Part shown: positions 50,001-60,736 of the stretch, piece by piece | Layout of the letters: every line of letters begins with the position of its first letter | Numbering within the stretch: the stretch's first letter is position 1 | Assembly: GCA_009617715.1 (NCBI GenBank) | Contig: VTFK01000153.1 | Location: forward strand, 1,054,001 to 1,118,000 | DNA from: Plectrocnemia conspersa | Lineage: Eukaryota; Arthropoda; Insecta; Trichoptera; Polycentropodidae | Length of the DNA: 64,000 bases | Direction of reading: 5' to 3' | Made by a program: the position numbers and the translations under genes | Notes under the pieces: model-generated | Seen by the model: the letters and a program-made list of their open reading frames with translations, nothing else | Told to the model about the DNA's origin: nothing | Database searches by the model: none

Positions 50001-53000
50001 TCAGTAATAGTTTATTACTGAAAAGTCGATCGATTTGACGGTAGCACGAATAAAAAGCTCACAGTCAACGCAATGTGTTACATTTCTATATCCGAAGTGT
50101 AATTGCAAGTAAGTAATAGTTTTGTCATATCTAAATATAAACGTCTATGCGATGCTTAATACTGATTATGTGTTCGTTTATGATTCAGATTTTCTGTAAA
50201 TATACGCTTTAGAACTATGTATCTATTCCTAGGTACTGCGTTTTACGTTTATTTAAAACAAGCAGTTCCAAGAATTAGCATAGAAAAATTAATAAAATTT
50301 GCTAAGCGGTTTTGGTGTTAAGAATCTATTGTAAAAAATATGCTTTTTGTTTATTTTACTTAGTGCCTTGATACAGTTTATAAATACTTTTAAAGAAAGG
50401 CGTAAAAAACATTTTTTTTGTATTATGATTGACATATGTACTATATAATACTATTAAATTATTTCATTGTTTTGGTGCTGATTCACAGTATGATACTGTA
50501 GTAAGAAAAATGATTGCGGCCTAGTAAATATTGAAAATAATACGTGTATGTATGTATTATCTATGTTTATGTAAATAATGCGAGTATAGTGTGTTCAAAA
50601 ATTTATTGTCTTTTATTTCGTTGCTTGTCGTGAGTTCTATGACTGTTAGATATAGGTTTTGTCAATAGATTTGACGTGTTCACTTATTTCATTTGACATG
50701 ACAGCTCAAAACCACTCGTTGTTTTTATTATTTATCATTGATACCAATATCATAAAAAATGGAACAATATATGTTTGTTTTTCATACTATTTTTATTTTT
50801 TTGACAATTTTTTTTTTTATATAAATTTAATAAAATAATTCATATTAATTTGTAATATGTATTTTAACAATATTATTACTTTAATGAACATTTATCATTA
50901 TTGCATTCCTCTCTATTTATACATTAAACGTGAAAGTTTAAAAATAATATTAGCCTAAGATTTTCCCATTTAATTTCTTATTATGTATTTTTTTTTAAAT
51001 TGATTCAATTTTTTATTTTTTATTTAAGTAAAATTTCAGTATGTTCAGGTCAAAACGAGAATTTTAAAAGATAATTTTGTATAATATTAACAATAAAGTA
51101 TTGCGTTATTGTATTGGTCTAGTGCTAATACACATTATTATACTGCAGTAAAAATCTGTGTACCGATATCGATACTACCGGTATTACAAAATGAAATACC
51201 GGTAGTAATGTTAATATTTTTTTTAAATTCGTACATCTTATTTGTTAAAAACTATATCACCATGGCTTAAAATTACGAAAACGATGATACATATTTTGAT
51301 TCAAAGCAGAAGCGTAGAATAAAATGAAGCTCATCGTAGGGGATTAGCCTAGTAGTTTTATCGGTTTAGGATATCAAAGTAAAATAATATTATTCCTTTT
51401 ATATTTATAGTTCAGGAAGGCCGAAATATCGGCTCACACTACCTATGCAAAAGATTTAAAAAATATTATTTAACATGTATATGCGCGACGTGTCAACGTA
51501 AAATGAATATATTGGATTTATCTCAGGCAAAGCTAACGATACTTGGCAGTTCCCAGTAACTCTGTTATGTAATAGAGAAATGATCGCGCCCTTTTTATGA
51601 TAGGGATGGCTGGCGAAGTGAAAACATAAGCAGGTATTGCATATAAGACTACACAAAAAAAGTTTCAAATTTTACACATATGTATAACATAATTTATTTA
51701 AAAATGCAAGTAAATGATATTTTTAATAAAAAAAATCAAGTTTATTTTTTATTCTATAATTTTTACATATACATTTATAACTAAAATTTAATTAATGTTA
51801 CGTTTGAGCGATAAATCTTTTGAAAAAAAATATTATTATGATAAAATCAATAATAAACGTGCAATAATTAAAATAAAATATGATAAATAAATTACATCAC
51901 AATCATTAATCATGTAAATCTGTTTTTTTTTTAAAAATATGTCGAATTTTAAACAAACAGATTTACAATTTTCTACGCACTCTTCTCATAAGATATTTTC
52001 GGATAACCATAACTGACAAAAAATAATCAGTAATATATTTAATTGAAATAAATTGGCGAGTGGTGCTCTGGCCCCTGGTATAAAAATTTAAGAGGCATCC
52101 AGAAGTGATATTTTGTGAAAGACGATATTGTCCTAGATTTATGATTCCAAAAGAAGAAAGATTTGCGCCTGAATTTCCATAAATATTGTGTGCTTTAAGT
52201 GTTTTAATAAAAATACTAAAAATATCAAAACAATATGTGCCGGAATATTCGAATGCTTTGGTTTTACTAATAAAAAGCATAGTAAATCATGCAAGCGGTA
52301 CTTGGACTATTTTTTCGGTCACTTATTTAAAATAATAACAATTGTGTCATAACCAGTAATAAAGTACCAATTTTTAGTGTTTTTCTCTCGGTAATGCCGG
52401 TATTATTGTAATCAAAACAATTTTGCTATATTGCTGACTTCATTGCTATGTGTTGAGCGCCACATACACTTCAGCTTGCGATACGTTATGCTATGTTTGT
52501 TTAAGATAATATTGAGTAGATTATTAAAAAATAGAAAAAACTATAAATCATTTTTAACACAGCGAGCAATAAAATAAATAATAATAATTAAATTCATATT
52601 ATTTAGTTTCGATCTCTGTATTTTTTTACTATGTGCAGAATAATGAAAGGAAATTACTTCATTAATGAGAATTTGATATTAAAAACTTTTACTTTAAATA
52701 AAGAAAAGTATCGTGCAAGCTTTAAAATATCTTTATTTAACCAGCCTCAAGGGTTGTCGTCACTACTCGCCTGTAAGCTGTAACGGAGTGAGGCCGTCAT
52801 GCAGCTCTCTCTCTCTCTCTCTCTTTCCTCATACTCAATTAAATCTGTCTTTATCGACGTATTAATGAGAACGGCAGCCAGCAGAAAAGATAATAGTGTT
52901 TTTCTTATGTACATTTTGTAATATTGTTTTTAATTTTTTGATAGAATTAAAATTTTAAAATAAAAATGATCATATGCTTCCTTGTATTTTTAGCGATAAA

Positions 53001-56000
53001 ACTAGGAAAAAGGTTTAGTTTTGTGAATATTATTACTTAACGTAAAAAAATATTTTTTTAATTATCCCTATAAAACTTTATATAAAATGTGTTATTATTG
53101 TCCGCATAAGTAGTAAGCTATAATAATTTTGCTAAACCACAACATTTTAATTTATTTTTTATTGAAAAATCTTATCATAAAATCATGCGCATTTGCCGAA
53201 CTAAATGTTATAAAGCAACACTGTACCTACTATATAATAAATAGCCTATATAGCAAACCGCATTAGTGAGATTGATGGCGGTTTCCTGGCTTTCAGCGCA
53301 AATCCGACGCATTGTTCTATCAAATTTCCTGCTGACGCAAAAGTTGGACTACTTTCGTGCGCAAAAAACTATCGGGAATGGGTAACGATACTATTTCCGG
53401 CCACCGTTTAATACCCCTGACCGCTCGTGCCGATGACGAGCTGACGTCCATCTTCGAAGAATGTACGTGGGACGTTAGATGCATCAAACAATTCGTTTAC
53501 TGATCTCGGTATTTCGCTCGTAAATTATTCATTTTAGACGTTGTTAAAAATAATTTTGTATACTCAGGTTGAAATTAGACGAATACGATGAAAATCAGAT
53601 TTTATATGATTTGATGTGATTTAAGGATAAAAGAGTTGATATGTATTTTTTATTTATAAAAATGTGTAATTGTTTATTTCAACACTGTAGAAATTTAAAA
53701 TGTTCTAGCTTAAGGTCTCTAATATTTAATCAACTTAATACTGTATTGAACAAAAATAGCATCACATATCTCCGTGTGAAATCTATGTGCCACGCAACCC
53801 ATAGCTGTAAAGTAAGCAATGAGTGTAGCCTTACCTACCATATAAGTAGCATTATTTTAGATTGAAGATGAATATGAAATGTTGTCACTTCGACAACATT
53901 TTTTATCAAATTAGCTCCATTGTGATATTTTTGAAGACTTGACAATAATAATCGGATTCCAGCTGTCCGATGATTGTCACTCACAGGAAGCAAAAGGATG
54001 TATGAAAATATTATTATACAACAAAGCCTCAATATTCATAGTATGACTATCTCACTAAAAAAATACAGTTTTTCTATGAGAACACACATTGTTTTATTGT
54101 TTGTTAAAGCTACATATTTCATGTTGTTAATATAATATATGACGGCGAGTAAAATTCAAAGGTCGATACAAATTCTATAAATTAAAGGTATATAATTTAT
54201 TATTATAATATTTATATAATTTTAGTGTCACATATAATTTGTATTACGAAAGCCCTTGCGAAATGTTTTTAGAATAGTTAAAAGCTGTAATCTGATTAAA
54301 TTAATCAATTAATGAAACTTAAGTAAGGTGATGCATGTCTGCTATACAGCCAGTGTACGAGTGGACTAGAAAATTCCATAGCAGGTTCTCATCAACCAGG
54401 TCAGGCCCACCGAGTTTAAATTAACATCACTTATGGATATGTCCCTTTATCATATATGATATTATGCTTTTATTCTAGAAGTACTATACACTTTCTAAGC
54501 GCTGGCTGTCCGAGATGGATGTCCGGCGGACAAATCCGATCGTGTGTGATGTTAAAAACCACGGATTTATCTGTCTGCCATCTGTCCGTTGTGCATGCTC
54601 GAAATCATATTTAAAGTTTTTATTTGCTTTACCCTTGTATATAAATATTATAGGCCATAACAACGCATTAATAATACATGCTAATTCATGATATTCATAG
54701 AAAACAAACATATAGTATATTTTCAGATAAAAGCATTTTAAAAAAAATATTTTTTACAAATAAATATTACTTCTTATCCTATTAATACTTTATCAAGTAT
54801 GCTTTTATATTGTAAGGTATTTATATATTGTCAATCTTTCGTTGAAATTAAAATGGCGTTAGCCCGATTCGTTATAGCGGCGTATACACAATCAATAACT
54901 AGTGAGACACCATGAAATTAAAGTCAATCAATTAAAGACGTCTATTTTTTTAAATTTTTAACTATTATTACAGCTTACAATCAATATAATATATTATGCA
55001 AGATCAAGTTTGATTTTATTTTAATTAATATACATCCATGAGATTAGGAAAATCTAAGTAAACCTAATCTAGGATGATCGATCGTCATTGCAATTATATA
55101 ATAATCAGTAATTCAGATTTTACAGACACGTTGAAAATTAATAAACTAGAGCTCATATGGGATTCGAACTCCTGTCTTTCAGGTTTTAGTCACCGACTTA
55201 TACCACAGTATATCGTGTTGGTAATATACATTAGTTAAATTAGTGCAGAACGAAAATTATAGTGTACGTAACAAAACAGATTGATAAAATATTTTTTTAA
55301 TCATATCTAAAGCAAAGGAATTCTAGATAAATAAATCTTAAATACAATTTCAGCTTTATCACTATTCATATGGCTATATAATATGATACACATGTGAAGT
55401 TATTTTAGATATATATATAATCAAACTCTTTTGATACAGATATTTTTTTATACTTGGCTTTGTTTATATTTTATGTTTATACGTTCAGAAGAATGCCTCG
55501 CGTTTTGATGGAAACCATAAACGACGCTGTTAAATTTTACACTTTCGATCTCATCAAAGTGATACGATCGGGTTCAGTTTATTCTAATAGTTATTTTTAC
55601 AGACAAGTTATTATCAGTAGATCGCTTATTTTGAATCATTGTTATACATATTTAAGACATTGTATTAATCCTATTTATTAATAATATAGAAAATTACTTG
55701 GACCAAACAGTGGTAATAGTCCTGCAAAAAATATTCTAATATCATAAAAATTGTAAAAGAATCGGCTAATTTTTAGCTGCACATTGTGAATTTAAGATTT
55801 ATTTTCATTAATAATAATATAAAAATATTATATAGTATTTTATATCAATTGAGACGCATGTATTATTTTTTTGCAATATTTTATTTTTCCGAAACGATGT
55901 GTTAGAGGAGCTTTAAGGATTGGCAGAGGCACTTCTTAAACATCGTTCCAACAATGAAGCACGCATTGAATTTATAAACAAAGTAGACCTTTTGGATGTT

Positions 56001-57492
56001 AAGAGCTGTGAAGGCTTTTAAAACTGAGCACGAGGAAGTGACAAAAAAGTTTTCGCAACAACTTACAGTGACTAATATTTTATTTCCCAGTTCCTTGGCA
56101 TAAAACCATTTACCTGGTTATCGATATCCTTCCCCTTTATTTTATTAGGGAAAGAAAAAGAAAAAAAACATTCTTTTCGCAACAACTTATTGAAACGATT
56201 GAACTCCGAAAATAGTATTATAATCGTTTTGAAATATTAAAAATGAAATACATAATATCATTTCTCAGCTTGAAGAGAAAAAGTTTAGTAAAACTTAATC
56301 GACAATTTTGATTGTTTATATTTTATTTTTTACTCGAGGGGGTAATATAGGTCTAAGGAAATATATCTTTGTGTCATAACTGACAATTAAAAGTGTTATC
56401 AGATAGATAATGCTATATAGAAAATGTTTAATAATTTAAAGGAAAATCATCCGTCATAAAAAAATTAATATACACCATTTTTATTTATATAGATTACGGA
56501 CGAGTAACAAAAAGATATTTTTAATAAGAGATCCAAAGTATAATTTTAGTTACATTTAAAAATTATTCTAATGCAAATGTGATTAAAATAATTCATGCAA
56601 AAAGAGGTAAAATATATGGAATTAAGAATTAAACCTCAAGTATTTTGTAACATAATATTATTTCGTTACCCGACTTAAATTATTATATATAATGTAAATA
56701 GAAAAAGGCATTAAAAAAATATATGTACGTAGCAGATCCGCACGAATACTTTCCGCGTTACGAAAATATCACATGCTAGCTATTTTTAATTCTAATAAAT
56801 ATTTACGCACAGGTGAAAAAACTGCATATTTACCCAAGTGATAGTATGCATGGAATGCAAGCATTGTTAGTAGAAAAACAATATTTGTTTTTAGAGATTT
56901 GATACGCCGGCGGTGTTTGTTTGTATAATGTCTTATCTCATAATGATAATAAACATACTTCATTTTAATAAGAAATTTTAATCAATACAGAACATGTATG
57001 TAAGTCTACGATAATCTCAATAAATTTTCTATAATACATAGGTGGTCTCTATCTAAAAATACTTCGCCTCATATTCTCATCATAAAATGCACTACAAAGT
57101 TTTATCTCTGGAATGTATAAAATAAAAACACTCACCTTGTGCTCGAAGTTGGATAGCTCTCTAATCTCCTTAATTAGATTGCTCTCTTTGAGCTCGTCCA
57201 AGAACTCGAGCTTCTCCATCACCCTACTCCTGATGTTATTCGAATCTGCTTTCAGAGACTCGACTTCCCTGCTGAGCTCTCTGATCTGGTGTTCTCTGAT
57301 TATGGTCAAACCCAAGAGCCATATCGTCAAAACAGCTGATACAAGCAGTGCTAAATGGGCCAAATAACTCCTGTTCTTCATGATCTTCTTGGTTATCACG
57401 AAAGCTTTGCCTGACTCCAGTGAACTAGGAGATTGAGTTTTTTCGTTTAAGGTGTTTTCTAAAAACACGCGAGACTCTTCTTTGGTCAACAT
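27626..57492 (-). CDS. egr: TNF superfamily ligand Eiger
   Basis: The insect TNF ligand, a type II membrane protein that trimerises, is shed from the cell surface and activates JNK through TNF receptors. Coding exons in order are 57492-57136, 33900-33636, 33564-33366, 33302-33125, 33063-32919, 28171-28020 and 27895-27626. Every junction is GT-AG and in phase, totalling 521 residues plus stop; Drosophila Eiger is about 415. A short cytoplasmic tail precedes a transmembrane helix at about 43-65, then a coiled-coil stalk (IRELSREVESLKAD), a highly acidic stretch in exon 2, basic cleavage-like sites (NRSKRG, HPKRKHHKKYD, HRIRR), and the TNF homology domain from AHFNGDTSS to the end. The latter contains GIYFIYVQIYYHDEHDTNGY, LLQC/NTC cysteines and SFFGFVML. 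Intron 1 is 23.2 kb and intron 5 is 4.7 kb; both hold transposon relics. It follows a TRAF6-type gene on the same strand. Confidence 0.93.
28172..31680 (-). other. eiger intron 5, distal part
   Basis: Very AT-rich, no gene. It holds a diverged direct repeat of about 80 bases (28761-28839 and 28887-28970, sharing TAAATTAAATAATTAG and AATTAATCGCGAT), a (TA)n satellite, and a less AT-rich block at 29180-29450 that may be a decayed insertion. Confidence 0.55.
28985..29160. repeat. (TA)n satellite
   Basis: About 175 bases of nearly pure TA repeats with occasional interruptions inside eiger intron 5. It is a likely site of length polymorphism and assembly error. Confidence 0.95.
31684..32640 (-). 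mobile_element. 5'-truncated, decayed CR1-like LINE fragment
   Basis: The minus strand shows, with frameshifts and stops, the end of a non-LTR reverse transcriptase. Visible motifs are SAPLMFMLFI, the catalytic KYLYADD, LQKDLESLWRWSIDN, VVTFSRPCSKA, then a block resembling RVLYDSLVRSVLEYCSIVWN, and the C-terminal LENAPLAQAIQLLNELAKH. It lies on the eiger strand in intron 5. A second copy with the same C-terminal signature is at 60737-61620. Confidence 0.8.
32919..33900 (-). CDS. egr: eiger exons 2-5: acidic stalk, basic cleavage sites, start of TNF domain
   Basis: Four exons separated by 61-71 base introns. Exon 2 has an aspartate/glutamate run (DGDGDDYDDGEENDDDEE). The exon 2/3 junction creates NRSKRGVIEET and the exon 3/4 junction creates HPKRKHHKKYD, both plausible proprotein-convertase sites. 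Exon 5 ends with MLVAHFNGDTSSYRVGYTD, the first strands of the TNF homology domain, and continues in phase 1 into the exon at 28171. Confidence 0.9.
34600..34727 (-). other. Orphan exon-like segment with GPI-signal-like tail
   Basis: On the minus strand an acceptor-like TTGGCATTGCAG opens a frame reading DSDDSRTNNNDPLSGTMGG and then a hydrophobic tail WLYVSAVSILVLDSLLTAYV, ending in a stop (TAA). This looks like the last exon of a GPI-anchored protein. Its phase (1) does not match eiger exon 1 (phase 0), so it is not simply an alternative eiger exon. No partner exons were found, and chance is possible. Confidence 0.3.
35865..36214 (+). other. Mini-exon-like segments in eiger intron 1
   Basis: ATGAGTGTGCCA is followed at once by GTAAGT, and a 57-base gap ends in TTTTCAG before GATCTAATATTAAAAGAC; spliced, it reads MSVPDLILKDKQR and stops. 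Nearby, 36150-36214 opens MIYCDNFEEDEEIPIYVFN and reaches a GTAACT. The segments could be debris of a duplicated gene end or chance. Confidence 0.15.
38487..38658 (-). pseudogene. hAT-type transposase C-terminal relic
   Basis: The minus strand reads MKRINTFTRNS, two stops, ENRLSALSIE, a stop, KLLDKLMKDNILYDAVIDDF, then CKKERRMKLILKK and a final stop. MKRI...RLS.L...SIE...ID.F...K.RR is the C-terminal dimerisation region of hAT transposases and their ZMYM1/P52-like relatives. Internal stops show it is dead. Further diverged pieces of the same element may continue to about 40.2 kb on this strand. Confidence 0.55.
43384..43640. repeat. MITE family fragments
   Basis: Bases 43384-43453 are the reverse complement of the interior of the MITE at 60410-60711 (GGTGACGGGTGG, AGATTGAGCC, CTGCAGTA). 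At 43551-43573, TATAGCCAAAACTTGGCGAC matches its terminal inverted repeat but in an orientation that belongs to a second, partial copy. The downstream block to 43640 is GC-rich (GATGCGGGCCCGCGCATCG). Confidence 0.6.
48055..48951. mobile_element. Pogo/Tigger-like non-autonomous DNA transposon
   Basis: The 897-base segment starts TACAGTATAGTAAGCCCCCC and ends GGGGGGGTCGACTGTA, so both ends read TACAGT inward with a pyrimidine-rich C-run, then TATAACG. Subterminal TATAACGTA and TTATAACGAAG motifs occur at both ends. The CAGT...CCCCCTTATAACGAA terminus with a TA target duplication is typical of pogo/Tigger elements. No transposase frame remains inside. Confidence 0.7.
51173..51207. repeat. Perfect 13-bp inverted repeat around CCGGTA
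   Basis: TACTACCGGTATT, a nine-base spacer, then AATACCGGTAGTA. It is adjacent to a second small palindrome (CGATATCG) at 51164-51171. Confidence 0.9.
51340..51450 (+). repeat. Possible decayed tRNA-derived SINE
   Basis: GGGGATTAGCCTAGTAGTTT followed by TATCGGTTTAGGATATC resembles the A-box side of insect SINE heads. A B box is not clear. Confidence 0.2.
52805..52824. repeat. (CT)n microsatellite
   Basis: About ten CT units in eiger intron 1. Confidence 0.9.
54509..54600 (-). repeat. Dispersed repeat family B, copy 2
   Basis: Reverse complement of 26038-26132. The stretch ACACACGATCGGATTTGTCC and the following GCCGGACATCCAT are identical in both. The upstream half is more diverged. Confidence 0.75.
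54856..55215 (-). repeat. SINE with tRNA-derived head, copy 3
   Basis: On the minus strand the element begins near 55215 with CTGTGGTATAAGTCGGTGA (A-box-like) and continues to GGAGTTCGAATCCCATATGA (B box GTTCGAATCC), which is tRNA promoter architecture. The body then runs to 54856 and matches 16597-16925 and 26911-27000. It is the most complete copy in the window. Confidence 0.65.
57136..57492 (-). CDS. egr: eiger exon 1: cytoplasmic tail, signal anchor, coiled coil
   Basis: 119 codons, phase 0 donor EHK|GTGAGT at 57135. The hydrophobic segment HLALLVSAVLTIWLLGLTII is uncleaved-anchor-like and lies after a basic KKIMKNR, as expected for a type II protein. The heptad-rich segment after it (HQIRELSREVESLKAD, EKLEFLDELKESN) is a stalk coiled coil. 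It joins the exon at 33900 (EGVADLDQMF). Confidence 0.88.
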
Positions 57493-58450
57493 TTTAAGGA
57501 TATATTACATCACCAGTGAATGCACTTGTTATTAATAAGAGTTGATTGAATCAGTTTATATGTGGGTTATGTGTGAATCAATAAATTCAAATTGTTATAG
57601 AGTAAAAGAGTTTGTTTTAGATGTAGTGTGTGACGAACGAACAGTTTAACAACCACTGCCCGATGAGACCTTTCGCTTCAAAATACTGGACACAACTGAC
57701 TCGAAGAGCACAATGCTAATTTATATATATACATCACACTATCAGTGTTTTTACAAGTTCGCTAGTTTCATTTTACTATAATTACTTATAGATATAATTA
57801 TGTACATGTATGTTAATGTTTGTGTTAATTAAAATAATAAAAGCAAGTCGATCTATAAATTTATGTATTATTACAAAACAAATAGTGTAAACAATAGATA
57901 ATAAATATTTTTTTGTAATATATTACAATATTCATATATTATAAACAAATGATAAAAAACTTAACTTAAATTGTATTTAAGTACAAATTATGGAGGTTGA
58001 TAACAAAAAGCTTAGCTTACAAATCAACAGTTAATATAATATAAAAAGTGCGTTTTTTAAGTAAAATGATTTTATATAATTTATTTAAATCTAACAACTA
58101 TTTTTGATGTTTGTAATATATAGCACAACTTGTGAATCACATTTTTTTTTCAGAAAAGTAAAACTTGTGAAGACACATTTATTGCCAAATTAGTAATGTA
58201 TTTTGTAAAAAAGTGTATTAATTTTTTTTATTGTAAAATACATACTGGGCTACTTTTAAATGAGCAAATATATAAATACATACATTTCATATCATAAAAA
58301 TATAAAAAAAATGAATATATACATATATATTTATGTTTCTTGATATAATTTACAAAATATGTTTAATATCGTAAAATTGTAAATAACATATTTTAAATAT
58401 TATTTATAATTAAAAAAGACTTGTGGAATGACTAAAATATTATATAAAAT
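57493..58450. other. TRAF6-eiger intergenic spacer
   Basis: Holds the eiger 5' UTR and core promoter at its left end. The rest is AT-rich with no gene. Confidence 0.7.
57694..57727 (-). promoter_or_regulatory. egr: eiger core promoter (TATA + initiator)
   Basis: On the minus strand TATATAAATT begins at 57727 and an exact arthropod initiator TCAGTT has its A at 57697, a 30-base spacing. This predicts an unspliced 5' UTR of about 205 bases before the ATG at 57492. Confidence 0.6.
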
Positions 58451-58453
58451 ATT

Positions 58454-58459
58454 TTTATT
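58454..58459 (-). terminator. Probable TRAF6 poly(A) signal
   Basis: AATAAA on the minus strand about 85 bases after the TRAF6 stop codon. Confidence 0.5.
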
Positions 58460-58541
58460 ATATTACACAAAAAATTATATTAAATTTAGAATCTCATATG
58501 GACGGATTCGTATATGTTATTTAAAAATATAATAACTATCA

Positions 58542-60041
58542 CTATTCAATTTTAATAAGGATATTTAAAATATCCGCCGATATATAGCCTTTTAGTTTTA
58601 AATCATCGATGGAAATGTACGTAGTGAATCCAAAGCCTCTTGTGGACATATCAGAAGTCGGCTTTTGAAAAGCAGCTAATTCGGGACGTGTCATCATTGA
58701 ATCCTTCTGTGACAGCTGCGGAAAAGTCGGATTGACGAGAGTAAATAAAATTTTCCCAGTAAACGGCCATTCGAGGCAATCGTCATTTGCCGACTTCATC
58801 ATATGTATGTGGAGAGACAAAAAATTTAGCTGCACAGGAGACGAATTTAACCTGGCGCAAAACCTATAACCGGTCGGAGAAGTATAAAAACCGTGACTAT
58901 ACAACATCTTTTTCTGATCGTTCATCAACATGTCTAATTTGCTTGTAAAATTCTCAATTTTCCACACAAACGTTCCGAAACAGTATTTTAAACTGATATC
59001 GTCGACTATTTGTCTTTGAGAGTTGGAGACGGTGGTTATTAAGCGCGATAAGTTTCCAATCGCGATATCCTGTTCGTGATTTCTTTGTTCTAAAACGACT
59101 ATTCTTTCATAAAGAGCTTTAATCAAGCCTCGCATTGACATGTTCGGCTGTAAATCGACATCGTTCGACGAATGAGGGACGACTGAATTGTTAGTTTTTT
59201 CAGGTGGATCCCAAAGATTGACTGCTTCTTCTTCTGTGACATTTTCACAGGCACTGTTTACTTCTTTTTCAATAGTTATCTTAGAATAAGCTGCCATTAG
59301 AAACTAAAATAAAATGATCGTATTAAACGAGGGATATAAATATATATTTATATAAATCCTCAACTTACATTCAAATGAGTCTGTATATTGCTCTCCAAAT
59401 GAATAGTCAATTGCTCTTCGTTCTTAAATTGAACATTACATCCTAAAGATTTGAACGAGCATGGTATTTTTGATATTTTCGGACTCGGAGTGGATAGCAC
59501 CCTTTTATATTTGCAAATTTTGGAGTGATTTTCAATTTCTAATGGAGTTATTTTCATAGTACAACCGTTGCTCGCATATGGACATACTACAGATTGTTGT
59601 AAAATTTCCCTCTGCGTGTAATTATCAGGGAATATATCGACGTTTCTCAAACTCACATTGTCTACCGGACAATGACCGCCTTGTCTGCAATATATACATT
59701 ATTTACGTCATAAATTTAGATTAAATAATTAAAGAATTTTGCGGTTTCGTCGACACTCACTGTAACCAAGCTGTGATGCAATCTTTACAAAATTTGTGAC
59801 CACAAGTGGTGAGTACTGGTTTGGTCAACCAATTCAGACAAATTGGACACTCAAATTGCGGAGGCGGTTGATCGGTGAGTCCATCGATCGAACAGAATCT
59901 ATTGAAAGGAGGCTGAAAGTTGAAAGTTAACATAATTAGATGCATGGACATATTTTCTCTTTTTTAACCTAAAATATGCACTGTAACAAAAGTTCTCACC
60001 GCTAAATTTTCTTCAGCTGAAATGCTCCTCGTATTTTCCAT
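58542..60041 (-). CDS. Traf6: TRAF6-type TNF receptor-associated factor
   Basis: A RING-type E3 ubiquitin ligase adaptor that links receptors to NF-kB and JNK. Exons in coding order are 60041-60000, 59912-59761, 59684-59369 and 59303-58542, in phase, 423 residues plus stop. The RING finger starts at about residue 36 ([38 protein letters not shown]). Two TRAF-type zinc fingers follow ([20 protein letters not shown] and [19 protein letters not shown]), then a short coiled coil ([20 protein letters not shown]) and a MATH/TRAF-C domain from about 278 to the end ([41 protein letters not shown]). This order matches TRAF6 and Drosophila Traf6, though the zinc-finger region is compact. The 14-codon first exon ([14 protein letters not shown]) sets the start. 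Confidence 0.92.
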
Positions 60042-60409
60042 TTGATATATAAATTAGACAACATTAATAAATAATTAAAATGTTTTCAACACAACTTATG
60101 TCGGATGACACATCATAGGGATGTGACATGATAACGGTTGTTACTATTGTAATTATTTTCCATAACAGTAACAATTTAGCAATGTATGTAGTAAAAACGG
60201 TGAACGGACTATTGCTCACAAAGTAACTGTTCACACGAACATTGGTTGCAAGGCAACTACTCACACGAATAATTCTCACTAGTAGATTGCTAATATGAAC
60301 GTTGCTTACACGGAATATTCTTCACTTTTTTTTGGATGCTGCTCGTTTGAATGACCGATATCGCAAAAAATTGAATATATTATGGGGGCCGATTTACATT
60401 TAGATTTGT
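60042..60409. other. Intergenic upstream of TRAF6
   Basis: Contains the TRAF6 promoter region, with no clear TATA box. It includes a repetitive 60170-60320 stretch (TTGCTCACA, CTGTTCACACGAA, TACTCACACGAAT, TTGCTTACACGGA), a short degenerate tandem of roughly 20-25 bases. Confidence 0.5.
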
Positions 60410-60711
60410 TATGGCCAAAACTTGGTGGCACTTAAGTAGCACTAGCGTTACGGTTATTCTCTCGACTGGCAATTTTCCGGCCATTGCGACCGCTTTTTAA
60501 CTATGTAAGCAACCATTAAAATTCAATAAAACATTACTGCAGCGGCTCAATCTGTGTATAATTGCCACCCGTCACCATTCCGTCGCCAAAATATTATATA
60601 TCAAATTTTTGCTCATGATGAAAAAAAAGTCATTGCGAGTCCGTCAAAGTTTGCTAAGAGAATGTCTACATCACGTTGGTGCTAACAGAGTGCCGCCAAG
60701 TTTTGGCCATA
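60410..60711. mobile_element. MITE with 22-bp terminal inverted repeats
   Basis: The ends at 60410-60431 and 60690-60711 are reverse complements with one mismatch (TATGGCCAAAACTTGG then TGGCAC or CGGCAC). The 302-base element ends in TA on both sides, consistent with a TA target duplication as in Tc1/mariner-derived MITEs. No coding capacity. Related fragments lie at 43384-43640. Confidence 0.85.
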
Positions 60712-60736
60712 TAAAAACCTAAATAAATATATAAAT

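Larger units (their letters stand above)
33901..57135 (-). other. eiger intron 1 (23.2 kb)
   Basis: The giant first intron contains no other clear gene. Recognised content is listed separately: an orphan exon-like segment at 34600, mini-exons near 35865, a hAT relic at 38487, MITE fragments near 43384 and 43551, a pogo-like element at 48055, a (CT)n run at 52805, and repeats near 54509 and 54856. Higher-complexity islands without a clear frame lie at 42290-42820, 44890-45390 (this one includes TGACGTCA nearby at 45487) and 53270-53520. They are candidates for enhancers or very old insertions. Confidence 0.6.
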
